Shown here piece after piece: positions 1-8,815 of a DNA stretch of 64,000 nucleotides. The notes below the pieces were generated by a model that searched no databases, was not told where the DNA came from, and saw nothing but the letters and a program-made list of their open reading frames with translations. The first letter of the stretch is position 1. Every line of letters starts with the position of its first letter. Origin of the DNA: RFSX01 sp964495785 (GTDB lineage Bacteria; Bacteroidota; Bacteroidia; Chitinophagales; Saprospiraceae); the NCBI GenBank assembly GCA_964495785.1, contig CAZBXL010000008.1, forward strand, positions 1-64,000, read 5' to 3'. Made by a program: the position numbers and the translations under genes.

Positions 1-2
1 AT

Positions 3-215
3 GGTATCTATATGAATGCCGTAGATACTGGATGGGTTACTGATGAAGATCCAGTATTATTAGCTAAGAAAAAGGAAGAATTGCATGACTTTCAGCCACC
101 TTTAGATATCGTAGATGGAGCTGCCAGAGTCCTCGATCCTTTATTCGATGGCATCAATACAGGCAAGCACTGGTGTGGAAAATTTCTCAAGGATTATCGA
201 CCTATTGATTGGTGA
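3..215 (+). CDS. SDR-family oxidoreductase, C-terminal end (5' truncated by window)
   Basis: The reading frame is open from the first bases of the window, so this is the tail of a gene that begins upstream; the first in-frame ATG (position 12) is internal. The roughly 70 visible residues contain a VDTGWVTDEDP segment and end in GKHWCGKFLKDY. This resembles the C-terminal part of short-chain dehydrogenase/reductases, in which the VxTGW/PG stretch follows the catalytic Tyr-Lys region. Neither the Rossmann glycine motif nor the YxxxK motif is in view, so the substrate cannot be inferred. The family call rests on the C-terminal signature alone. Confidence 0.55.
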   Translation, partial: GIYMNAVDTGWVTDEDPVLLAKKKEELHDFQPPLDIVDGAARVLDPLFDGINTGKHWCGKFLKDYRPIDW

Positions 216-277
216 AAAGAATGTTAAGTGACAGCGTAGTACACTTATTAACTGACAAGGTTATAACACCTTACTGA

Positions 278-308
278 TTGCAAGTTGGACTCAAATAGTC
301 TATATTTG
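278..308 (+). promoter_or_regulatory. Bacteroidota-type promoter for the toxin-antitoxin operon
   Basis: TTG at 278-280, a 20-nt spacer, and TATATTTG at 301-308 match the phylum consensus TTG-N17..23-TAnnTTTG for the primary sigma factor. The antitoxin ATG lies 29 nt downstream, giving a short leader. Assigned by motif and position only. Confidence 0.6.
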
Positions 309-337
309 GAAATATATTTCTAAAATAATTATTCTAT

Positions 338-943
338 ATGAAATCTGAATCATTTGGAGAATTCATAAATCGTTTAAGGTCTGAGAAGAATCTTTCATTG
401 AGGATTGTTGCAGCAGAGGTAGATATAGATCAATCTACCTTATCTAAAATAGAAAGAAACGAGAAGCAAGCACCTGATTATATAGTAGAGCCCCTAGCAC
501 GATTATTTGATCAGGATATTAAATCTCTTGAGATCAAATATTTAAGCGAAAAAGTTTATTATGATGTAAAAGACAAAGCTTCCTCTATTGAAGCATTGGA
601 AGATGCTATCAAGCGTTTGAAATTTGAAGGTTCTGGTACATTAGTTAATGATAAGCGAGAAGCTCTTTTTAGTAAAATCAGAGAGTATTTAAAATCGACA
701 CCTATAGAGAAAGCTTGGATCTTTGGTTCGTTTGCAAGAAATGCAGAAAAGTACGATAGTGATATTGATCTGCTTGTAAGATTTGAGAAGAATCACAAAT
801 TGGATTTATTCGAGTATATTGGAATTACACATGAGCTCGAAGATCTTCTTGGTAGAAATGTAGACGTGGTAGAAGAAGGAAAATTACAACCCCAAATTTC
901 TAAGAAAGTAAAATCCGAAAAAAAGCTGGTGTATGCAAAATGA
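338..943 (+). CDS. HTH-MntA fusion: XRE-type DNA-binding domain plus minimal nucleotidyltransferase antitoxin
   Basis: Residues about 5-65 form an XRE/Cro-like helix-turn-helix (FINRLRSEKNLSLRIVA ... STLSKIERNE). Residues about 105-200 form a minimal nucleotidyltransferase (MNT) domain with the exact GSX10DXD signature: G130-S131, then D142 and D144. In the HepT/MntA (type VII) toxin-antitoxin systems the MNT protein neutralises its HEPN toxin by adding AMP units to a tyrosine. The 933-943 overlap with the downstream HEPN gene supports that pairing. The extra HTH domain, usually absent from short stand-alone MntA, suggests the antitoxin also represses its own promoter at 278-308; that is inference. 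Start chosen at the ATG after the promoter. Confidence 0.85.
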   Translation: MKSESFGEFINRLRSEKNLSLRIVAAEVDIDQSTLSKIERNEKQAPDYIVEPLARLFDQDIKSLEIKYLSEKVYYDVKDKASSIEALEDAIKRLKFEGSGTLVNDKREALFSKIREYLKSTPIEKAWIFGSFARNAEKYDSDIDLLVRFEKNHKLDLFEYIGITHELEDLLGRNVDVVEEGKLQPQISKKVKSEKKLVYAK

Positions 944-1286
944 AGAAGACATATACCGGTTGAAGGATATTATAGCCGCTATTAAGAAGATAGAGAAGTA
1001 TACTAAAGATTTGACCTTTAAGCAATTTTCTAATGATGAACTCGTACAAGATGCCGTATTTAAAAACTTTGAAATCATAGGCGAAGCTTCTTATAAGGTT
1101 TCTAAATTCACAAAGGAGAATAATATGAATATTGAATGGAGGAAGATGGAAGCTTTGAGGCATAAATTAGTTCATGATTATTATAAGATCGACTTAGCAA
1201 TCGTATGGAATACTAAAGAAAAAAGACTACCTGATTTGCATAAATTAATAAGTAAAGTCATTAAAAATCTGAAGGCTAAGAAATAA
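933..1286 (+). CDS. hepT: HepT-like HEPN ribonuclease toxin (DUF86)
   Basis: This 117-residue all-helical protein carries the HEPN active-site motif RX4HXY as R76-HKLV-H81-D-Y83 (RHKLVHDYY). In characterised HepT toxins this motif forms the RNase site, and its tyrosine is the residue AMPylated by the MNT antitoxin. The upstream segment FEIIGEASYKVS is the usual conserved helix of the DUF86 family. The start codon lies 11 bp inside the antitoxin gene, the coupling typical of these operons. All motif residues are intact, so the toxin appears functional. Cellular target (tRNA or mRNA) cannot be read from sequence. Confidence 0.88.
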   Translation: MQNEEDIYRLKDIIAAIKKIEKYTKDLTFKQFSNDELVQDAVFKNFEIIGEASYKVSKFTKENNMNIEWRKMEALRHKLVHDYYKIDLAIVWNTKEKRLPDLHKLISKVIKNLKAKK

Positions 1287-1323
1287 TAATTAGACACCAA
1301 AGAATACATTCTGAACAAAAAAA

Positions 1324-3504
1324 TTGAAAGACCTACTTCTCATAACGCCACCATTTACACAATTAAATACACCTTATCCTGCGACAGCTTATCTCAAAGG
1401 ATTTCTTAATACGAAGGATATATCAGCCTTTCAAATGGATCTCGGGATAGAAGTTATCCTAAGGATGTTCTCATATAAAGGTCTGTCAGACATTTTTGAT
1501 AAAGCAATTGAATCTAAGATTGTACCTTCTGATAATGCCTATAGAATCATAAATTTAATAGAGGCATATCTTCAGAGCATTGATGAAGTCATCTCATTCT
1601 TACAGGGTAAGAATAACACTTTAGCCAGAAAAATATGTTCAGAGGTATACCTACCGCAAGCGAGTAGATTTGAACAAGCTAATGATATGGAGTGGGCATT
1701 CGGTTCTATGGGTATCCAAGATAAAGCAAAGTACTTATCGACATTATACATAGAAGATATAGCAGATTTTATTAAAGAATGTATAGATGAGAATTTTGGA
1801 TTCAGCAGGTACGCTGAGAGACTTGGTATGAGTGCCAATTCATTTGATGAATTGCATTCTAAGGTAGTAGGAGCGTATACTTACATAGATCATATTACTG
1901 TTGATATTTTAAAGAATAAAATAGAAGAAGTCAATCCTCGATTGGTTTGTTTTTCGGTGCCCTTTCCTGGTAATTTGTACAGTGCATTTCGCTGTGCAGA
2001 GTTTATAAAAAAGAACTATCCGAATATTAAGATAGCTATGGGTGGTGGATTTCCAAATACAGAATTAAGATCACTGACTGACGCGAGGGTATTTGATTAT
2101 TTCGATTATATCACTTTGGACGATGGAGAGTTGCCTATAGAATTACTTGTATCTAATGTCCTACATACCACTGGAGAAAATCCCAACTTAGGATTTTTTA
2201 AAAGAACCTTCTTGCGAGAAGAAGGAAAAGTTATTTACAATAATTACTCACTTAGAAAAGACTATAAGCAGAGTGAATTGGGTACACCAGATTATTCAGA
2301 TTTATTATTAGATAAGTATATCTCCGTTATTGAAGTAGCTAATCCGATGCACAGTCTATGGAGTGATGGGAGGTGGAATAAGCTCACTATGGCACACGGC
2401 TGTTATTGGGGCAAGTGTACGTTCTGTGATATATCATTGGACTATATCAAAAATTATGAACCTATCGCAGCAAGTCTATTAGCAGACCGGATGGAAGAGA
2501 TGATTGAGCAAACAGGCGAGCGAGGATTTCACTTTGTAGATGAAGCGGCACCTCCTAAGTTGATGAGAGGATTGGCATTGGAGATATTGAATAGAGGGAT
2601 GCAGGTCAGTTGGTGGACGAATATTAGATTTGAAAAAAGTTTTACTGCTGATCTCTGCCGATTACTTAGTGCTTCAGGATGTATTGCGGTATCAGGAGGA
2701 TTGGAGGTGGCTTCTAATCGACTTTTAGAACTTATAGATAAAGGCGTCACTGTGGAGCAGGTAGCGCAAGTTAGTCGTAACTTAACTGAAAGTGGTATTA
2801 TGGTGCACGCTTACCTAATGTACGCTTACCCTACGCAGACAATACAAGAAACCATTGATAGCCTGGAGATGGTCCGACAAATGTTTGAGCAAGGTATATT
2901 ACAATCGGGATTCTGGCATCAATTTGCTATGACAGCTCATAGTCCGGTAGGCATGGAGCCAGAGAAGTATAAAGTAGAACCTATCTTAGAAGAAATTACT
3001 TTTGCTAATAATGATGTACAATTTATTGATAAGATAGGCATAGATCATGATGCATTCAGTTATGGACTTAAGAAGTCATTATATAATTATATGCATGATA
3101 GATGTTTTGAGATGCCCTTACAAGAATGGTTTGATTTTGACATTCCAGATACATCTGTTGTGCCTGATTTTATAGCACAAGCAGTAGGTGATCATTCAGA
3201 GTTATATCATGTCAATCCGCATTCTAAGTTGATATGGATAGGTCAATTGTCAGTAACGGATCAGAATAACGGGAACTGTGTAATTGAATTATATAATAAA
3301 ATCCAGAACAAAGAGATCTTATTAGATAGAACACGTGCAAAATGGCTTTCAGAAATGCTCAAAACCATGACACCACAATCTGAACAAATAATCAATTACA
3401 GTAGCTTCAGAAAAGATTACGAATCTCACTTCGAGGATTTTACTCTATTTTGGTTTGAGGAGGCTATGGAGAGTTTGAGAGCATTTGGCTTATTGATTAT
3501 ATGA
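1324..3504 (+). CDS. B12-binding domain radical SAM protein
   Basis: The N-terminus (LLLITPPFTQLNTPYPATAY) is typical of cobalamin-binding radical SAM proteins. Residues about 185-270 look like the Rossmann-like B12-binding fold (VCFSVPFPGN ... IAMGGGFPN), without an obvious DxHxxG His-on loop. The radical SAM core follows, with the [4Fe-4S] cysteines spaced CX4CX2C (C360, C365, C368 in GCYWGKCTFCD), a spacing used by a subset of these proteins. Residues about 540-726 are a C-terminal extension I cannot assign. The start is TTG: an in-frame stop lies 10 nt upstream and the family N-terminus begins exactly here. It lies 37 bp after hepT and could be co-transcribed with it. Substrate unknown. 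Confidence 0.8.
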   Translation: MKDLLLITPPFTQLNTPYPATAYLKGFLNTKDISAFQMDLGIEVILRMFSYKGLSDIFDKAIESKIVPSDNAYRIINLIEAYLQSIDEVISFLQGKNNTLARKICSEVYLPQASRFEQANDMEWAFGSMGIQDKAKYLSTLYIEDIADFIKECIDENFGFSRYAERLGMSANSFDELHSKVVGAYTYIDHITVDILKNKIEEVNPRLVCFSVPFPGNLYSAFRCAEFIKKNYPNIKIAMGGGFPNTELRSLTDARVFDYFDYITLDDGELPIELLVSNVLHTTGENPNLGFFKRTFLREEGKVIYNNYSLRKDYKQSELGTPDYSDLLLDKYISVIEVANPMHSLWSDGRWNKLTMAHGCYWGKCTFCDISLDYIKNYEPIAASLLADRMEEMIEQTGERGFHFVDEAAPPKLMRGLALEILNRGMQVSWWTNIRFEKSFTADLCRLLSASGCIAVSGGLEVASNRLLELIDKGVTVEQVAQVSRNLTESGIMVHAYLMYAYPTQTIQETIDSLEMVRQMFEQGILQSGFWHQFAMTAHSPVGMEPEKYKVEPILEEITFANNDVQFIDKIGIDHDAFSYGLKKSLYNYMHDRCFEMPLQEWFDFDIPDTSVVPDFIAQAVGDHSELYHVNPHSKLIWIGQLSVTDQNNGNCVIELYNKIQNKEILLDRTRAKWLSEMLKTMTPQSEQIINYSSFRKDYESHFEDFTLFWFEEAMESLRAFGLLII

Positions 3505-3693
3505 TAAAAAAGGAGGTCAGTAGCCTATTTCTACTCAATAAAACATTCTTTTTCAAACGAATTCTCATCATTATTTAACTTAATTAGGAGTACTACTTGC
3601 TAAATAATATGTAAGTTATAGGAAGTCAACGGTTTATGAGTTAAAATTTTGGATCGAACTTTGAGTTTATGCTTACGTTATTTTTATATTGCT

Positions 3694-3726
3694 TTGAGAT
3701 TTTCTTAGATGCAATCTTTACTTTTG
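3694..3726 (+). promoter_or_regulatory. Promoter of the aconitase gene
   Basis: TTG at 3694-3696 (part of TTTG from 3693), a 22-nt spacer and TACTTTTG at 3719-3726 fit TTG-N17..23-TAnnTTTG. The ATG follows 26 nt later. The rest of the 248-bp spacer from 3505 shows only a weak AGTAG/CTACT inverted repeat. Confidence 0.6.
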
Positions 3727-3752
3727 CAATTCACAAATAAAAACCTACTTAC

Positions 3753-6029
3753 ATGGCATTTGACATAGATATGATTCGTAAACATTACGAAACACTTCCG
3801 TCCAAAATCGAAAAGATCAGAGCAGAATTAGAAAGACCTTTGACATTGTCAGAGAAAATTTTGTATTCTCACTTGCATGCAGATTCTCCATTACAGAACT
3901 ATAAGAGAGGAAAAGATTATGTTTTTTATGCACCAGATAGGGTAGCTATGCAAGATGCCACTGCACAGATGGCTTTGTTACAATTTATGATGGCAGGTAA
4001 GAGTAAGGTTGCTGTACCTTCTACAGTACACTGTGATCACCTAATCCAAGCGAAGATAGGTGCTGATGCAGATCTTCAGAATGCAATCAATACCAGTAAT
4101 GAAGTATTTAATTTTTTAGAGTCGGTGTCTGATAAGTATGGTATAGGTTTCTGGAAGCCGGGTGCAGGTATCATACATCAGGTAGTACTTGAAAATTATG
4201 CATTCCCAGGTGGTATGATGATCGGCACAGACAGTCATACCGTTAATGCCGGTGGCTTGGGTATGGTCGCTATCGGAGTCGGTGGAGCTGATGCAGTAGA
4301 TGTGATGGCAGGTATGCCTTGGGAACTTAAGAATCCTAAGTTAATAGGAGTTAAGTTGACTGGAAAACTATCAGGATGGTCATCTCCTAAGGATGTCATT
4401 CTTAGAGTCGCAGATATACTTACGGTAAAAGGAGGAACAGGAGCGATAGTAGAATATTTTGGAGAAGGAGCAATCAACTTAAGTTGTACTGGTAAGGGTA
4501 CGATCTGTAACATGGGAGCAGAGATAGGAGCGACGACTTCGACTTTTGGTTATGATGAGAGTATGGATAGGTATCTGAGAGCAACTGATAGAGAAGATAT
4601 AGCGGATGCAGCTAAGCAAGTACAAGAACATCTTACGGCTGATGCCGAATGTTATGAGAATCCAGAAAAATATTTTGATCAAGTAATCGAAATAAATTTA
4701 GACGAATTAAAGCCTCTAATTAATGGACCATTCACGCCAGACCTTTCTACAGCAGTAGGAAATGAGATGACTGAAAAAGCAACGAAAAATGAGTGGCCAT
4801 TAGATGTAGAATGGGGACTGATTGGTTCTTGTACAAATTCATCTTACGAAGATTTATCAAGATCGGCTTCTATTGCTAAACAAGCAGTAGATAAAGGATT
4901 ATCGACAAAAGCAGAGTTTGGTATCAATCCAGGAAGTGAGCAAGTACGTTTTACGACTGAGAGAGATGGCATTCTTAAAATATTCGAAGATCTTAATGCA
5001 ACGATATTCACTAATGCATGTGGCCCATGTATTGGTCAGTGGGCGAGGTATAAAGATCCTATGAATGCACCTAAGAATAGTATCATACATTCATTCAACA
5101 GAAATTTCTCTAAGAGAGCAGATGGGAATCCAAGTACGCATGCATTCGTAGCGTCACCTGAGATAGTAGCCGCTATTGCTATAGCGGGTAGGTTGGATTT
5201 TAATCCGATGACGGATACTCTAACTAATGATAAAGGCGAGCAAGTTAAGTTTGATGAGCCGACAGGATTCGAATTACCACCTAATGGGTTTGCAGTAGAA
5301 GATAGAGGTTATGAGGCACCGGCAGAGGATGGTAGTAGTGTTATCGTAAAAGTAGATCCTTCATCTGATAGACTTCAATTACTTACACCATTTGAGCCTA
5401 TTACTAAAGATGATGTCACAGATATGAGAATCCTTATCAAAACAAAAGGTAAGTGTACTACAGATCATATATCTATGGCTGGGCCATGGTTAACATACAG
5501 AGGACACTTAGAAAATATCTCTGAGAATTGCTACACTGGAGCAGTTAATTATTTTAATGACAAAACTAATCTTGTCTTAAACCATGTAACTGGAGAATAT
5601 GGCCCAGTACCAGATTCTGCAAGAAAGTATCAGTCTAACGGGATAGGTACAGTTGTCTTTGGTGAAGAAAATCTTGGAGAGGGATCTTCTCGAGAGCATG
5701 CAGCCATGGAGCCAAGATTCTTAGGAGTACATGCAGTCATTGTGAAGTCATTTGCAAGAATACATGAGACAAATCTTAAGAAGCAGGGTATGTTAGCATT
5801 GACATTTGCTGATCCGGCTGATTATGAAAAAGTGAGACAAGATGATAAAATAAGTATCGTAGACTTTGATGAGATGGCTCCTGGTAAGCCATTAACTGTC
5901 AAGTTATCTCATGCAGATGGTACTGAAGATTCATTCTTAGTTAATCATACATACAACCAAGCCCAGATAGAATGGGTAAGAGCAGGTTCTGCATTAAATA
6001 AGATCAGAGAAGAAGCAGGCATTTCTTAA
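3753..6029 (+). CDS. acn: Aconitate hydratase, mitochondrial type
   Basis: Catalyses citrate-isocitrate isomerisation in the TCA cycle with a [4Fe-4S] cluster. The three cluster ligands are visible: C360 in GSCTNSSYEDL, and C423 and C426 in ACGPCIGQW, almost the same numbering as the mammalian mitochondrial enzyme. Further signatures are IGTDSHTVNAGGLG near residue 160 and the C-terminal swivel-domain motif GEGSSREHAA near residue 645. The length of 758 residues equals the mitochondrial/Bacteroidota subtype rather than the ~890-residue AcnA/IRP type or the AcnB type. It stands alone with its own promoter and a strong terminator at 6055-6090. Confidence 0.96.
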   Translation: MAFDIDMIRKHYETLPSKIEKIRAELERPLTLSEKILYSHLHADSPLQNYKRGKDYVFYAPDRVAMQDATAQMALLQFMMAGKSKVAVPSTVHCDHLIQAKIGADADLQNAINTSNEVFNFLESVSDKYGIGFWKPGAGIIHQVVLENYAFPGGMMIGTDSHTVNAGGLGMVAIGVGGADAVDVMAGMPWELKNPKLIGVKLTGKLSGWSSPKDVILRVADILTVKGGTGAIVEYFGEGAINLSCTGKGTICNMGAEIGATTSTFGYDESMDRYLRATDREDIADAAKQVQEHLTADAECYENPEKYFDQVIEINLDELKPLINGPFTPDLSTAVGNEMTEKATKNEWPLDVEWGLIGSCTNSSYEDLSRSASIAKQAVDKGLSTKAEFGINPGSEQVRFTTERDGILKIFEDLNATIFTNACGPCIGQWARYKDPMNAPKNSIIHSFNRNFSKRADGNPSTHAFVASPEIVAAIAIAGRLDFNPMTDTLTNDKGEQVKFDEPTGFELPPNGFAVEDRGYEAPAEDGSSVIVKVDPSSDRLQLLTPFEPITKDDVTDMRILIKTKGKCTTDHISMAGPWLTYRGHLENISENCYTGAVNYFNDKTNLVLNHVTGEYGPVPDSARKYQSNGIGTVVFGEENLGEGSSREHAAMEPRFLGVHAVIVKSFARIHETNLKKQGMLALTFADPADYEKVRQDDKISIVDFDEMAPGKPLTVKLSHADGTEDSFLVNHTYNQAQIEWVRAGSALNKIREEAGIS

Positions 6030-6054
6030 TAGAACTACACTGCTGATAAATTAT

Positions 6055-6090
6055 AAAAATGGTGCTGGATTTTTTTCAGCACCATTTTTT
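6055..6090. terminator. Bidirectional intrinsic terminator
   Basis: ATGGTGCTG (6059-6067) pairs with CAGCACCAT (6077-6085). The stem is flanked by an A-run on the left and a T-run on the right, so it can serve both the aconitase gene (plus) and the convergent histidine kinase gene (minus). Confidence 0.88.
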
Positions 6091-6123
6091 TATTGAGGGA
6101 TGTCATGACGACCTGTTATATTT

Positions 6124-8007
6124 TTAGATTCTAAGAGTAGGAATATTCATACTTATACTTGTTCCTTCTCCTATTCTTGTATAAATATCTATATCACCAT
6201 TGAGTAACTTGATTCTGTTATGGAGATTCTTTAGTCCATTGGCACCATCTCTTATTTTCTTTGGTCTATAACCGACGCCGTCATCTTCAAGTATTAGATT
6301 GAGTTCATCCTTATATTTATTTAATTGAATTAAGACATTTTTTGCATGAGCATGCTTTTTTATATTGTCTATCATTTCTAAGATCATACGATATATTTCT
6401 AATTCAATATTCTGAGGTAGTCTTTCTTCGAAGCCTTGATATTCAAAACTATATTGAATTTTACTATGCTTCTCATTTTCTATCAATTTGTTGATGGCAT
6501 GAATAAGTCCAAACTCCTTAAGTGTATTAGGCAAGAGATTGTGTGATATATTACGCATCTCTTCATCGAGCTTTGATATATATTGTATTGAATTATTAAA
6601 TGAGGCTGTGGGCTCTATTGCAGGATATTTTTCTTTGAGCGATTGTAGATTGAGAGATACTCCTGAGAGCAGACTACCTAAGCTATCATGTATATCCATA
6701 GAGATTCTTTCTCTTTCATTATTAAGATTCTCTAACATGGATACGGCAGCCATTCTCTTATCTTCTGATAGTTTGAGTATGGTTGATTGTTTGTCATTGA
6801 ATATCTGTACACTCTTATATATCATAAAGCTTCCTATGACTATACTGTGAAATGTCAATACAATTATTCCTCCATGTTGAGCTATTACATTTGTTGGAAT
6901 ATTACCGATGTAAATCAGGCTTCTCGCAATTATCACAAGTGGTATAATCGCATAGACTAATAGGAGAATAAAAGCATCTTTATTTTTATACTTAATATAT
7001 GAATACAATACGAGATAAGTATTGTAAGCGTTTACTGCAGCCATAGTGATAAGAAAGAATAATATAAAAGCCCCTATGTTATATTCATTTTGAATCGGAA
7101 TTAAAAATATAGGATGAAAAAGTATTATAGCAATTGTAAATACACTGGCTACTCTTATGGTTAGTCGATATAGTTTTGGACTCTCCTTCTTAAACTCCAA
7201 GAAACTCAGCGATACGAAAAGATTCATTATGGAAATGATGCCTATGGTGAGAGGTCTGGAATAACCATTAAAACGCGGCCATACGTCACCCCATATATAC
7301 ATGAACCCATATCCTTCTTCTGATATAACATATAATATACTCAGTAGTAATACGATTGTTTCTATTAACAAAAATTCAATCTTAGTTGTCCTATATATAA
7401 AGAAGATACTGAATGCTATGATAAATATGATGCCCACAGATATACCATGGAATAAATGTCTATCTGCAATGTTTTTAGCAAGGTTAGAAGCTGATCTTAT
7501 AAATATGGGTAACGGAAGATCCTGTCCTTCTTGGTCAATTCTCATGTAGAGTGTATGAGAAGAATTCGGATTCATTTTTAATTTATGGACGAAATAATTA
7601 AGTTTCATTTCTCTGTCCGAAAACTTATAATTATCTCCCTGTATGTTAGTAGAATCTATTCTGCCTTGTGCCACATTATAGATTTGATACTCAGCTATAT
7701 GAGCATACTCTATACTCAGATATACGCTTAATTCTCTATGTGAGTTGTTATGGATATCGCATCTTATCCAATGGTTAGCTACTACATCTGAGATGCTCGG
7801 TTTATCTAATTTGAAATCTAACCAGCTTTGGTTATCTAATTTTAAAATATCATCTAAATCTAAGTCTTTGCTTTTGTCTGTATAATATGTGAGTGATGGG
7901 CCGAGTTTGATTTGTTCTGTACTCTCATCGATTATTATAGTCTTAGCAGAGAGTGCTGTTATTGAATAAAGAAGAATTGAGAGTATTGAGAAAAAATTAA
8001 ATTTCAT
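6124..8007 (-). CDS. 7TM-DISM sensor histidine kinase (NarX/LytS-like HisKA_3)
   Basis: A signal peptide (about residues 1-21) precedes a periplasmic beta-rich sensor region (about 25-185) of the 7TMR-DISM extracellular type. Seven hydrophobic helices follow to about residue 405, then a short coiled coil. The dimerisation/phosphoacceptor helix is HisKA_3 type, with H440 in SMDIHDSLGSLLS. The GHL ATPase (about 535-625) has its N-box at EMIDNIKKHAHA and G-boxes DDGVGY and GANGLKNL. It lies 24-48 bp downstream of the NarL-type response regulator gene on the same strand, so the two form a two-component operon. The periplasmic domain resembles carbohydrate-binding modules in related proteins, but the ligand is unknown. 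Confidence 0.9.
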   Translation of the reverse strand: MKFNFFSILSILLYSITALSAKTIIIDESTEQIKLGPSLTYYTDKSKDLDLDDILKLDNQSWLDFKLDKPSISDVVANHWIRCDIHNNSHRELSVYLSIEYAHIAEYQIYNVAQGRIDSTNIQGDNYKFSDREMKLNYFVHKLKMNPNSSHTLYMRIDQEGQDLPLPIFIRSASNLAKNIADRHLFHGISVGIIFIIAFSIFFIYRTTKIEFLLIETIVLLLSILYVISEEGYGFMYIWGDVWPRFNGYSRPLTIGIISIMNLFVSLSFLEFKKESPKLYRLTIRVASVFTIAIILFHPIFLIPIQNEYNIGAFILFFLITMAAVNAYNTYLVLYSYIKYKNKDAFILLLVYAIIPLVIIARSLIYIGNIPTNVIAQHGGIIVLTFHSIVIGSFMIYKSVQIFNDKQSTILKLSEDKRMAAVSMLENLNNERERISMDIHDSLGSLLSGVSLNLQSLKEKYPAIEPTASFNNSIQYISKLDEEMRNISHNLLPNTLKEFGLIHAINKLIENEKHSKIQYSFEYQGFEERLPQNIELEIYRMILEMIDNIKKHAHAKNVLIQLNKYKDELNLILEDDGVGYRPKKIRDGANGLKNLHNRIKLLNGDIDIYTRIGEGTSISMNIPTLRI

Positions 8008-8031
8008 GTAGCTAGGCGATTAAGTAACGAC

Positions 8032-8670
8032 CTATGAGTAGAGTACATTCGTCTCATAAGCTAACCTCACGAGGCCAGCAGTATTTTTGGCGTTAAGTTT
8101 TCTTAGAAGATTTTTTCGGTGTGTATCAGTAGTGTTTTTGCTGATATATAATTTTGAAGATATTTCTTGATTCGTGTATCCTAATACTATGAGACGTAGT
8201 ATTTCTTTTTCTCTTCTAGAAAGACTTATATCAGGAGTTTTGATTTGATCAAAGGAATGAGCGTCTGTATTCTCTATTAATTCTTTGACTTGAGGAGAGA
8301 AGTATTTGACTCCTTGAGCGACATCACTAATGGCTTTCATTAAAGTAGGTTTACCACTTATTTTTAAAAGATAACCAGATGCTCCGGCATTAATCATATT
8401 ATATATGAATGCAAGTTCTTGATGATTGGTTAAGGCAATGATTTTGGTTTTAGTATCAGAGCATATTTTTCTTGTGGCTTCTATCCCGTTTAGTATTGGC
8501 ATGTTGATATCCATGAGGCAGATATCTGTAGGTGTGGAGGTGCAAAAATCAATAGCAGCTTGTCCGTTAGCGACTGTACCTATTATATTTATATTGTCCT
8601 CTTTTTCTAATAAGTTCTTGATACCATCTGACACAATCTGATGATCATCAGCAATAAGGATATCGATCAT
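8032..8670 (-). CDS. NarL/FixJ-family response regulator
   Basis: The receiver domain (about 1-120) has the acidic pair D8-D9 and phosphoacceptor D54 (CLMDINMP), with T/K switch residues in ALTNHQ and YLLKISGKP. A LuxR-type HTH covers about 145-205 (LSRREKEILRLIVLGYTNQEIS ... TDTHRKN). I start at the ATG ending at 8670 (MIDILIADDH), where the family normally begins; a longer frame would need a TTG eight codons upstream. It precedes the sensor kinase gene in the same operon and is its likely partner. No clear TAnnTTTG box was found upstream. Targets unknown. Confidence 0.92.
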   Translation of the reverse strand: MIDILIADDHQIVSDGIKNLLEKEDNINIIGTVANGQAAIDFCTSTPTDICLMDINMPILNGIEATRKICSDTKTKIIALTNHQELAFIYNMINAGASGYLLKISGKPTLMKAISDVAQGVKYFSPQVKELIENTDAHSFDQIKTPDISLSRREKEILRLIVLGYTNQEISSKLYISKNTTDTHRKNLLRKLNAKNTAGLVRLAYETNVLYS

Positions 8671-8815
8671 TCCAGCATTTTTTACAATATACAAAGAAAT
8701 GATTTACCTTATTATTAGCCTTAATAATTGCGGTGAAAATTTACTATGCGAGTACTATGAGAATTCAGCTGTATAATCTGAATAATTAGAAATTATAGAT
8801 AATCATAAGGAAGAG

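Noticed and set aside
884..1163. Two minus-strand reading frames overlapping hepT
   Set aside because: They are antisense to hepT and the end of the antitoxin gene, both of which have intact functional motifs.
3505..3530. AAAAAAGGAGGTCAGTAG, a Shine-Dalgarno-like stretch after the radical SAM gene
   Set aside because: No start codon and ORF follow it; the nearest gene starts 230 bp later with its own promoter. A weak AGTAG/CTACT hairpin nearby does not have a clear T-run.
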